Assembly: GCA_013812995.1 (NCBI GenBank)
Contig: JACCSL010000024.1
Span: 1 to 5,250 of the forward strand
Length of the DNA stretch: 5,250 nucleotides
DNA from: Ardenticatenales bacterium
GTDB lineage: Bacteria > Chloroflexota > Anaerolineae > Ardenticatenales > Ardenticatenaceae
Direction of reading: 5' to 3'
Of this stretch, positions 1 to 5,125 are shown one piece after another. How positions within the stretch are numbered: the first letter of the stretch is position 1; each line of letters begins with the position of its first letter. A model generated the notes under the pieces. It did not search any database and was not told where the DNA came from. It saw only the letters and a list, made by a program, of their open reading frames with translations. The position numbers and the translations under genes were made by a program.

Positions 1-8
1 CCTGACAC

Positions 9-89
9 CAGTTCGGTCAGTTCGGAGCCGCCATCCCAGTTCGGCCAGTTCGGCCAGTTCGGCCAGTTCGGTGAGTTCGATCAGTTCGG
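9..89. repeat. CAGTTCGG direct-repeat array, putative parC centromere (upstream half)
   Basis: Eight copies of an 8-bp box CAGTTCGG start at 9, 18, 37, 46, 55, 64, 73 and 82. The copy at 73 is degenerate (GAGTTCGA). Copies 37 to 82 keep an exact 9-bp period; 9 to 18 is also 9 bp, and one unit is missing between 18 and 37, where the gap is 19 bp. The array lies about 140 bp upstream of a ParM-like gene, where type II partition operons often carry the ParR-binding centromere and operator (established for R1 parMRC and pSK41). The array may begin before the window edge. The 141 bp between it and the gene contain a moderately AT-rich patch (150-215) where a promoter could lie, but I see no convincing -35/-10 pair. 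The repeats are directly visible; the centromere role is inferred. Confidence 0.7.
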
Positions 90-230
90 TGCTCGACCGC
101 CGCGCACCTCACCCTTTCGCCCGCGTCGGCCACGCCGCCCGAGCATGGGGCATTACTAATCAACCTTCCACCAGTTTCAATACGATGACGCCAATTTCTC
201 AACACCTTTTCAAAACAAGGAGCGACTTCC

Positions 231-1319
231 ATGACAGCCATCATCAACCTCGCCTATGACTGCGGTCAGGGCAACGGCAAACTCGTCGGCCCCCACGGCT
301 GGGCGATCCTCGAATCCTACGCAGCACGCCAGCGCGGCGAGCAGGTTTCCGGCGACCTTGATGGGATTCGCAGCAAGCGTGCCCGCCACCAGATCACGCT
401 GGAAAATGCGCAGCGCTTCTATGTGGGGCGCAATGCGCACAGCGTGGGCGAGCCCATCGAGGCGCTGGACTATGACCGCTACGCGGGTTCCCCAGAGCAG
501 CGCGCCCTCTTCTACGGCATTCTCACCGAGTATATGCAGAAGCACGAGGTAAGGCTGGAGCGGGTGCGCCTGACCATCGGTGTTCCCTTCCAGGTGCTCT
601 CTGGGGCCGAGGCGGAGCGCAATGTGCAGGCCATCTCCGGCTGGCTGACGGGCGAGCACACCTGGCAGGCGGATGGCGAGCGCTACAGCCTCACCATCAC
701 CGAGACGCGCGTCAAGAGTCAGGCCGCCGGGGCGTTGTACCAGTACATGTTCGACGAGAACGGCCACATTGTGCGCGAGCGCAAGAGCACCCTCATTGCC
801 CCGAAGAAGGGTGGCGGCGTGCAGTTTGTGCCGGTCGGCATCCTCTCGTTTGGCTTCCTCACGGTCGAGGCGATGGCCGTCGAGTATCAGAAGGGGGACA
901 ACGGCGAGCTGGAGTTGGTCAAGCAGGACCGCTTCACGTCGAGCCGCCCGATGGGACTGCACCGCCTGCTCGACGTAGCGCGCTCCGGGCCGGAGCTAAC
1001 GCTGGCCGAGCTCGACCAGCAGTTTCGCGATGGCGTGCTCGACACGGGGGATGCCATGACCATCTACCAGCGGGATGTCTCGGGGGTGCTCATCGATGCG
1101 TGGGGGCGCTCTGGCTGGAAGCGCTTCGGGGTGATCCTGCTCGTCGGTGGCGGTGCGGTGGCGCTGGGCGACTGGCTGCGGGGCCGCTTCGAGGGCAGAG
1201 CCTTCCTCCCCGAGTCCCCCGCGAGTGCCAATGGTCACTACCGCGATGGGCGCGGCCAGGACCTGATGCCGATCCTCGCCATTGCGATGGGCCTCTACCG
1301 CGAGGCCATGCGGAGCTAA
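231..1319 (+). CDS. ParM-like actin-fold ATPase, plasmid segregation
   Basis: This 362-aa protein looks like a bacterial actin-like ATPase of the ParM/Alp group, which forms ATP-dependent filaments that push plasmid copies apart. A phosphate-1 loop is visible at residues 10-17 (D10, G12, G14, N15, K17), a GVPF strand-turn at 117-120, a phosphate-2-like segment at 203-215 (G208, T211, E213) and an adenosine-binding glycine motif at 305-308 (VGGG). The C-terminus (about 343-358) resembles the closing helix of ParM-like proteins. The phosphate-2 position that usually holds a catalytic or Mg-coordinating Asp appears to be Ser206, which is unusual. The start is supported by AAGGAG at 217-222, 8 nt before ATG. 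A small ribbon-helix-helix gene follows 2 bp after the stop, and CAGTTCG repeats flank the pair, which fits a type II par operon. A chromosomal actin-like protein of other function is a less likely alternative. Confidence 0.8.
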   Translation: MTAIINLAYDCGQGNGKLVGPHGWAILESYAARQRGEQVSGDLDGIRSKRARHQITLENAQRFYVGRNAHSVGEPIEALDYDRYAGSPEQRALFYGILTEYMQKHEVRLERVRLTIGVPFQVLSGAEAERNVQAISGWLTGEHTWQADGERYSLTITETRVKSQAAGALYQYMFDENGHIVRERKSTLIAPKKGGGVQFVPVGILSFGFLTVEAMAVEYQKGDNGELELVKQDRFTSSRPMGLHRLLDVARSGPELTLAELDQQFRDGVLDTGDAMTIYQRDVSGVLIDAWGRSGWKRFGVILLVGGGAVALGDWLRGRFEGRAFLPESPASANGHYRDGRGQDLMPILAIAMGLYREAMRS

Positions 1320-1321
1320 CA

Positions 1322-1573
1322 ATGAGCACACAGAATGGGAGTGGACGGCCAGTGTTGGACACGGATGTGGTACGCATCAGGTTCACCCTCTCACTCCGAG
1401 TCGGCGAGCATGACGACCTGATTGCCTGGTTTGAACAGATTCCGTCTGGCCAACGTGCACAGCAGGTGCTCTGCGCGCTACGCCAGGGCGGTGTGTCTGT
1501 GGCGGATGCGCTCCCTGACTGGGAGGAACTGGTAGACGATGATGACTTCGCGGCCATGCTGGGGGCTTTGTAG
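1322..1573 (+). CDS. ParR-like ribbon-helix-helix DNA-binding partition adaptor
   Basis: This is an 83-aa protein. After a disordered N-terminus it has a hydrophobic/basic beta strand (about 17-25, VRIRFTLSL), a helix (29-40), the turn PSGQR (41-45) and a second helix (45-55). The pattern of strand, helix ending in a W-hydrophobic pair, P-x-G-x-R turn, then A-x-x-V-x-x-A-L matches ParR-type RHH proteins. The C-terminal tail is acidic (D64 to D75) and ends in hydrophobic residues; in ParR proteins such a tail docks on the end of the ParM filament (family knowledge, inferred here). Its ATG lies 2 bp after the upstream stop, with GGAG at 1312-1315 inside that gene, so the two are translationally linked. 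The same frame is open further upstream, but that part overlaps the ParM-like gene and is a shadow. It probably binds the CAGTTCG boxes on both sides and may repress its own operon. Confidence 0.7.
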   Translation: MSTQNGSGRPVLDTDVVRIRFTLSLRVGEHDDLIAWFEQIPSGQRAQQVLCALRQGGVSVADALPDWEELVDDDDFAAMLGAL

Positions 1574-1576
1574 AAG

Positions 1577-1639
1577 GAGCGAACTCGCCAGTTCGCTCAG
1601 GGTTAGCAGCGAACTGGCGCTAGGCCAGGGGCAGTTCGG
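1577..1639. repeat. Inverted CAGTTCG boxes downstream of the par operon
   Basis: Starting 4 bp after the ParR-like stop codon, the CAGTTCG core of the upstream array reappears in alternating orientation: reverse at 1577-1585 (GAGCGAACT), forward at 1589-1596 (CAGTTCGC), reverse at 1608-1617 (AGCGAACTGG) and forward at 1632-1639 (CAGTTCGG). Two nested dyads result: GAGCGAACT with AGTTCGCTC (1577-1585 / 1590-1598) and the perfect 12-bp pair CGCCAGTTCGCT with AGCGAACTGGCG (1586-1597 / 1608-1619). The second could also form an RNA hairpin at the end of the operon mRNA. The shared core suggests the same protein binds both flanks. Confidence 0.65.
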
Positions 1640-1648
1640 GGCAGCGAG

Positions 1649-1692
1649 TTTTTTGCGCCAAAAAATACCCCCCTATTTTTTGGCGCAAAAAA
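1649..1692. terminator. Perfect 19-bp palindrome with C6 loop, likely bidirectional terminator
   Basis: The left arm 1649-1667 and right arm 1674-1692 are perfectly complementary over 19 bp and are separated by six C residues (1668-1673). Each arm has the order T6, GCGCC, A6, T, A, so the stem has a GC core flanked by A and T runs. In RNA of either strand the core hairpin is followed by six U residues only if the outer A/T pairs stay open, so it could serve as an intrinsic terminator for the par operon in one direction and block antisense transcription in the other. An alternative is a DNA-level role, such as a cruciform or an origin element, because the perfection and length exceed what a terminator needs. 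Confidence 0.5.
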
Positions 1693-1823
1693 CCTCCTGG
1701 AGTCCAGGTCCAAGACCTAGCAGGGGAAGGGTTGGACGAGGTCCGGTCCAGGGCGAAGGGTGCTTAATAGGGGGAGAGGTCAACCTTCGTGACCCACAAC
1801 GGAGCCCACCTCGAACAGAGGTT
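1693..1823. other. Non-coding segment with GGTCC/GGACC words and small dyads
   Basis: No gene is apparent. The segment contains a tight palindrome CCTGGA-g-TCCAGG (1696-1708), an overlapping small dyad AGGTC-caa-GACCT (1706-1718), a second copy of GTCCAGG at 1746-1752, and a short hairpin GGTCA/TGACC (1778-1782 / 1790-1794). I see no promoter with acceptable spacing. These are weak signals individually; together they show that the intergenic region is rich in dyads throughout. Confidence 0.35.
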
Positions 1824-1878
1824 CTACCTAAAATTAGGTAGACGCACGCCCGAAAAAATACCTAATTTTAGGTATTTT
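1824..1878. promoter_or_regulatory. Twin TACCTAA/TTAGGTA palindromes, putative operator pair
   Basis: Two palindromes sit with centres 34 bp apart, close to three helical turns. The first (1824-1841) has arms CTACCTAA and TTAGGTAG around AA. The second (1855-1878) has arms AAAATACCTAA and TTAGGTATTTT around TT. The 16-bp cores are exact reverse complements of each other, so both present the same site to a dimeric regulator. This suggests cooperative binding by a transcription factor (for example a winged-helix or TetR/MarR type) controlling the rep leader downstream. No such regulator is encoded in the window. The second palindrome has A and T tracts on its two sides and could be a weak terminator instead. 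Confidence 0.5.
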
Positions 1879-1930
1879 CTTTGATCCTCATCTCCAGTAC
1901 AGTGGTTCCTTGTGTTTGTCCTACCACGCA

Positions 1931-1960
1931 ACACGGCGGCTGTAGAAGCAGCCGCCGTGT
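1931..1960. other. Strong 12-bp GC-rich hairpin upstream of rep
   Basis: ACACGGCGGCTG (1931-1942) pairs perfectly with CAGCCGCCGTGT (1949-1960) around the 6-nt spacer TAGAAG. There is no T run after it on either strand, so it is not a standard intrinsic terminator. It could be the stem of a regulatory or antisense RNA, or part of a transcription attenuator in the rep leader; both are common ways of limiting plasmid initiator synthesis. The hairpin is seen; the function is inferred. Confidence 0.5.
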
Positions 1961-2037
1961 CACCAGAAAGAAGGTTTGTTGTGCGAGCGCGTGCCGATCC
2001 CAACTGAGTCGTAGACCCGCACCAGCCCATATCCCTA

Positions 2038-2219
2038 ACGATTCTCTACGCAAAGTCTTGGCAGGCCATACCGCAGAGAGTCGTCCCGTAGCGCAGGGTT
2101 TGATTCAAACCACTGCTCTGGAAGGTATTGCCTCGAATCATACCGAAAACACCCCCGAAATGCAAGGGGTGGTCAGAAATTCGCCGTATGCGTCGAGCCT
2201 TCCTCTCCTACGCTACGGG
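2038..2219 (+). other. Structured 5' leader of the rep gene
   Basis: No gene is convincing in the interval from 1961 to 2253. As RNA it can form a 10-bp stem with one G-U pair (2038-2047 with 2075-2084), a 6-bp stem GGTTTG/CAAACC with a 3-nt loop (2097-2111), a 6-bp stem CACCCC/GGGGTG (2150-2155 with 2166-2171) and a long-range perfect 9-bp pairing CCCGTAGCG (2085-2093) with CGCTACGGG (2211-2219) that encloses the two middle hairpins. The 3' partner lies about 20 nt before the rep ribosome binding site, so switching between folds could affect Rep translation. I found no promoter with good boxes, and there is no tRNA here. Confidence 0.4.
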
Positions 2220-2241
2220 CTATGAATCCAACGTGATTTTC

Positions 2242-2248
2242 CTGGAGG
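2242..2248 (+). promoter_or_regulatory. Ribosome binding site that sets the rep start
   Basis: CTGGAGG ends 5 nt before the ATG at 2254. The alternative in-frame starts upstream, TTG at 2128 and ATG at 2188, have no comparable purine-rich site, and their extra residues fall in the hairpin-rich leader. The ATG at 2249 is out of frame. Confidence 0.65.
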
Positions 2249-2253
2249 ATGCC

Positions 2254-3969
2254 ATGCCCAACCTGCGATCTACCGTCGCTCAAGAGTTTTTTCCTCGTCT
2301 ACAGCGGGAGCCTGTTCCGCTACGCACCATCTCCTTGGATGCTGAGCTCGTGCGCCTTGCAGGGGATGGCAACACAGCGCTCTTCCTGCGCCAGGTGCTC
2401 TTCTGGCACGGGCTGCACCCGCGACCCTTCTACAAGTTCAACGCGCCTGCCCCCGACCATCCGGCCTACCGGCCCGGCGATAGCTGGACGGAGGAACTGG
2501 GACTCACGCGCAGCCAGTTCGAGACCGCCCGCAAGCGCCTCGCCGTGAAGGTCGCGGGCAAAGACCCGGCCCAGCGGGAGGCAGCCTTTGCGCGTGGCGC
2601 GCTCATGGTCTACTGGACCACCGAGGAGCACCTCACCTGGTACTGGCTGAACGAGGATCGGCTGGGCGAGCTCGCCCCCGAGATCTATGACCGCTTTCTG
2701 GGGGTGGAGGAAGAACAAGCAGACATCGCACCGCGCCTGTCTCCCCCGGCCAGCCAGGCGGATGCCAACCCTGCGCTGCGCGCGTCCAAGCGTGCCAGCG
2801 GCGTGCCGCGTCGCGTTGCTGTGCAGGAGCCCTGGACCAAGAGCGACAAGGCAGAAGCGGCGGGTACGCGCTCTGCCTCGGTGCTGCCCGCCTGCGCCTC
2901 TCCCCATCTCGCTGAGCGCCCTGCCCCTTCTGCTCACCTCGCTGTCCCAGAGGCGTCTCTGGAAACCCCGATTCTTACCTCGCAGCCCACGCCTACCCGC
3001 GCCCTGGTCCCAGACCTGGCACAGAGAGCCACCACCGGGCAGGATGGGAGTGCGTCCCAGATTGGCCCTGCGCGGTTCCTTCCCACCACGCCCCGGCCCG
3101 ATGCAGCCTTCCTGCGGCCCGATGCGGGAATCCAGCATTCCCGATGCAGCCTTCCTGCATTGCCTGATGCAGGGATCCAGCATCTCCTGATGCGGGAATC
3201 CAGCATCGGGATAATAAGGAATAAAGCAGAGAAGACGTTACAGAGACAACAACCAGACATAACGTTCCAGAAACCTTCCTCCCTGCCTCCTGCCGCGCCC
3301 GCGCGCGAAGGGCGGGAGGAGGGGGGTCAGTCAGCTTCGCCTCGGTTCGAGCAAGTAGAGATTCAGCAGGCGCTGGAGGAACGGGGTGTGTTCGCAGACT
3401 CGGCCCGCGAGATTGCCACTCGTGCCGTACGGCAGGGGCTCGGGGTGGAGGCGGTGATAGAGCTGTTTGAGGCTCAGGTGCGCCAGGCGGAGCGGGAACA
3501 GGCGCGCAACCCGTTGGGGGCAGCGGTCTGGCGACTGCAACACCAACCGCTGCACTTGCCCAGGCGTGCAGGCAGGGGAGGGGGACGCACCGACACAATC
3601 CGGGATTTTCTGACTGACCCCTTGTCGGAGCGGGGAACGGTAGAGTGGCGAAGCGACCAGGAGGATGTGCCCGAGGGAGAGATGCTCGCGCCGCCAGCTG
3701 CCGAGGAACTGCCCCTCACTCTCGATGCCGAGTACCACAGGCTCTGGCGCACGGTCCTGGACGATCTGCGGCTCCAGATGACGCGCGCTACCTTCGAGCA
3801 GTGGCTGAAGGATACGCGGCTGGAACGGGTGGAGGAGGATGTGTTTGTGGTCAGTACACCCAACCCCTATGCCCCGGAACTGCTGGAGAATCGCCTGGGG
3901 CGGCTGATTCGCCAGACGCTCCAGCGGCAGATGGGGGAGGAAGCCAACGTACGCTACATCGTGCGCTAG
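2254..3969 (+). CDS. Putative plasmid replication initiator with C-terminal DnaA_N domain
   Basis: This is a 571-aa protein. Residues about 25-135 look like a winged-helix DNA-binding region: a helical part (D38 to F50), a helix-turn-helix-like stretch (SWTEELGLTRSQFETARKRL, 77-96) and a beta wing (118-134) rich in W and Y. Such folds begin many plasmid and phage replication initiators. Residues about 155-360 are Pro/Ala/Ser-rich and probably disordered. Residues 365-435 are helical and end in an NPLGAAVWRL stretch similar to helical segments of replication accessory proteins. Residues about 494-566 match DnaA domain I (DnaA_N): LW, a hydrophobic helix, F514, W517, KDTRLE, then a strand, then a PNPYA-type turn and a last helix. 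In DnaA this domain contacts helicase DnaB and itself. The AAA+ and box-binding parts of DnaA are absent. Its linker DNA carries an iteron array. A regulator or other DNA-binding protein is possible, but the par operon nearby favours Rep. Confidence 0.65.
   Translation: MPNLRSTVAQEFFPRLQREPVPLRTISLDAELVRLAGDGNTALFLRQVLFWHGLHPRPFYKFNAPAPDHPAYRPGDSWTEELGLTRSQFETARKRLAVKVAGKDPAQREAAFARGALMVYWTTEEHLTWYWLNEDRLGELAPEIYDRFLGVEEEQADIAPRLSPPASQADANPALRASKRASGVPRRVAVQEPWTKSDKAEAAGTRSASVLPACASPHLAERPAPSAHLAVPEASLETPILTSQPTPTRALVPDLAQRATTGQDGSASQIGPARFLPTTPRPDAAFLRPDAGIQHSRCSLPALPDAGIQHLLMRESSIGIIRNKAEKTLQRQQPDITFQKPSSLPPAAPAREGREEGGQSASPRFEQVEIQQALEERGVFADSAREIATRAVRQGLGVEAVIELFEAQVRQAEREQARNPLGAAVWRLQHQPLHLPRRAGRGGGRTDTIRDFLTDPLSERGTVEWRSDQEDVPEGEMLAPPAAEELPLTLDAEYHRLWRTVLDDLRLQMTRATFEQWLKDTRLERVEEDVFVVSTPNPYAPELLENRLGRLIRQTLQRQMGEEANVRYIVR
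3100..3206. repeat. Five iteron-like repeats inside rep, putative origin
   Basis: Units start at 3100, 3121, 3143, 3166 and 3189, giving steps of 21, 22, 23 and 23 bp, about two helical turns. Units two to five are 18 bp (the first is 16 bp of the same form). Types alternate: GATGCAGCCTTCCTGC(AT) in units one and three, GATGCGGGAATCCAGCAT in two and five, GATGCAGGGATCCAGCAT in four. Each is itself a rough dyad, GATGC facing GCATC. The repeats encode residues 283-318, in the low-complexity linker, and the translated sequence is not cleanly repeated because the spacing changes frame (steps of 22 and 23 are not multiples of three). Conservation is therefore at the DNA level, as expected for initiator-binding sites rather than a protein repeat. 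Confidence 0.7.
3208..3266. other. AT-rich segment next to iterons, candidate DNA unwinding element
   Basis: Directly after the last repeat the base composition drops: 3211-3230 has only 5 G/C of 20, in the middle of an otherwise GC-rich gene. An inverted pair ACGTTA (3235-3240) and TAACGT (3257-3262) follows. Iterons beside an AT-rich stretch are the usual layout of a theta-type plasmid origin. The encoded residues (about 319-338) are rich in I, K, N and Q, unlike the surrounding Pro/Ala linker. I see no DnaA box of the TTATNCACA type nearby. Confidence 0.5.
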
Positions 3970-3982
3970 AGTGTTTTTTCAA

Positions 3983-4013
3983 GTGACAAACAGCACAAAT
4001 CTTATGCTATTCT
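3983..4013 (+). promoter_or_regulatory. Weak candidate promoter for the acetyltransferase operon
   Basis: GTGACA (3983-3988) could be a -35 box, with TATTCT (4008-4013, 19-bp spacer) or TATGCT (4003-4008, 14-bp spacer) as -10. Neither spacing is ideal. The stretch is locally AT-rich between two GC-rich genes and is the only plausible promoter site in the 132-bp gap. No hairpin-plus-T-run terminator for rep is visible before it. Confidence 0.3.
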
Positions 4014-4017
4014 ATGC

Positions 4018-4077
4018 GGCGGCTGGAGATAATCGGCTCTTTGAGGTAAAGGCGTCAGAAATTCTCCATGAGCCGCC
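4018..4077 (+). other. Leader hairpin upstream of the acetyltransferase
   Basis: GGCGGCTGGAGA (4018-4029) can pair with TCTCC plus AGCCGCC (4063-4067 and 4071-4077), giving a 12-bp stem with a 3-nt bulge (ATG at 4068-4070) and a 33-nt loop. It ends 11 nt before the Shine-Dalgarno sequence, so it would sit in the 5' UTR. An alternative small hairpin, AGCCG/CGGCT (4071-4085), competes with the 3' arm. Function unknown; it may be incidental. Confidence 0.35.
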
Positions 4078-4101
4078 AGTCGGCTACGAAAGGAAATAGG
4101 T

Positions 4102-5115
4102 ATGACCGTTCGATCTATCAAATTACCGGATGATTTTCCCATCATTACAGAGATCATTCCGAAGGCTTTTGTCTACCCCGAAAACCCAGAGTGGAACACG
4201 GCCGCTGAGGTGACCAGTTTCCGGGAGACCATGCAAAACCTGCAACGCTTCTGGTTACCTCTGAGCCTCCTCCTGCGTATTTCGCCCCGCCTGGCAGATA
4301 TATTTCGTGGGTATATCTGGGAAGAAGAGGGTCAGCCCGTTGGACTGATCGTCTACCAGCGCCAGGGGAGCACCGACACCTGGTATATCTCGACCGTTGC
4401 TGTTCTACCATCCTTCCGACGACGGGGCATCGCCCATCACCTGGTTACAACGGCCCTGGACGCCATTCGGCAAGCAGGGGGCGAGATGACCCTGTTGAAG
4501 GTCATTACCGGAAACCAACCCGCCTACACCCTGTACGAGCAGATGGGATTTAGGCACTTCACGAGCGACCTGGTGTTGTGCTATGACCAGGCCGCTCCCC
4601 CGCCAGAGATCCCTCTGCCAGATGGGTACACGTTGGAAGCAGGCGACCTGTTCAACTGGAGCCTATCCTATGACCTCATGCAGCGAATTACCCCCGCTGA
4701 GGTGCAACGCTATGTGCCTGTGAGGGCCGAGCAGTTTCAATACCCAAAGGCAATCCGACTGTTCACTCCTCTTGTGGAGAGAATTTCGGGCACAAAACAA
4801 CATAAATTCGTCGTGCGATCCTCCGCCGGAGAGGTGGTGGCTATCACCGACTATTCAGTTCGTCGTCGATCTGGAGGAATGAATCAACTCGATCCAAACC
4901 TTGATCCTTGTCATGCTTCTCTCGCCCCGTCTCTGATCCAGCATTCGCTTCGCGAGATGCAACACCTTGCGCCCAACCGAGAGACCCAAGTGGTTGTACC
5001 CCAATGGCAGCAGAGCCTGCTGGAGGCTGTGTATGCGGCTGGCGGTGTGGCTCAGAAAGAATATCAGTGGATGGCGATGAATCTGCACCGCAACCCATTG
5101 ACCCAACCACAGTAG
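4102..5115 (+). CDS. GNAT-family N-acetyltransferase, probably tandem GNAT
   Basis: This is a 337-aa cytoplasmic enzyme of the GNAT superfamily, which transfers an acetyl group from acetyl-CoA to an amine; the substrate cannot be read from the sequence. Motif A is clear at 98-114: strand TVAVLP, then R106-R107-R108-G109-I110-A111, the pyrophosphate-binding loop, followed by a helix. Motif B is at 138-151 (N138, Y142, Y145, then QMGFR). The length is about twice a single GNAT domain. The C-terminal half (about 175-330) has no acetyl-CoA loop but ends AGGVAQKEYQWMAM, like the last strands of a GNAT fold, so it is probably a degenerate second domain. The start is supported by AAAGGA at 4089-4094, 7 nt before ATG. 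A response regulator gene begins 10 nt after the stop, which suggests cotranscription. Nothing links it to replication; it is likely cargo or the flank of the element. Confidence 0.85.
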   Translation: MTVRSIKLPDDFPIITEIIPKAFVYPENPEWNTAAEVTSFRETMQNLQRFWLPLSLLLRISPRLADIFRGYIWEEEGQPVGLIVYQRQGSTDTWYISTVAVLPSFRRRGIAHHLVTTALDAIRQAGGEMTLLKVITGNQPAYTLYEQMGFRHFTSDLVLCYDQAAPPPEIPLPDGYTLEAGDLFNWSLSYDLMQRITPAEVQRYVPVRAEQFQYPKAIRLFTPLVERISGTKQHKFVVRSSAGEVVAITDYSVRRRSGGMNQLDPNLDPCHASLAPSLIQHSLREMQHLAPNRETQVVVPQWQQSLLEAVYAAGGVAQKEYQWMAMNLHRNPLTQPQ

Positions 5116-5125
5116 GAAATCTAAC

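Noticed and set aside
9..89. CRISPR array
   Set aside because: Units are 8-9 bp with no unique spacers, and no cas genes are near.
210..962. 250-aa minus-strand open frame and the other long minus-strand frames across the par, rep and GNAT genes
   Set aside because: They are antisense to well-supported genes in GC-rich DNA and show no domain motifs or ribosome binding sites.
1100..1321. Longer form of the ParR-like protein
   Set aside because: The upstream part overlaps the conserved C-terminus of the ParM-like gene and is Arg/Gly/Pro-rich shadow sequence; the ATG at 1322 gives a proper RHH-sized protein.
1931..1960. Intrinsic terminator
   Set aside because: The stem is strong but no T run follows on either strand.
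2085..2145. tRNA-like gene (GTAGCGCAG stretch and a TTCAAAC loop-like word)
   Set aside because: No acceptor stem closes, the T-arm stem does not pair around the TTCAAAC word, and no anticodon arm can be placed.
1881..2225. 114-aa open frame in the rep leader
   Set aside because: TTG start without a ribosome binding site, Cys/Arg/Ser-rich random-looking translation, overlaps the hairpins.
2128..2253. N-terminal extension of Rep from the TTG at 2128 or the ATG at 2188
   Set aside because: No ribosome binding site at either start, the extension lies in hairpin-rich leader, and the ATG at 2254 has a good site.
3100..3206. Protein-level repeat in the Rep linker
   Set aside because: Copies are in different frames, so the amino-acid sequence does not repeat consistently; the repeat is in the DNA.
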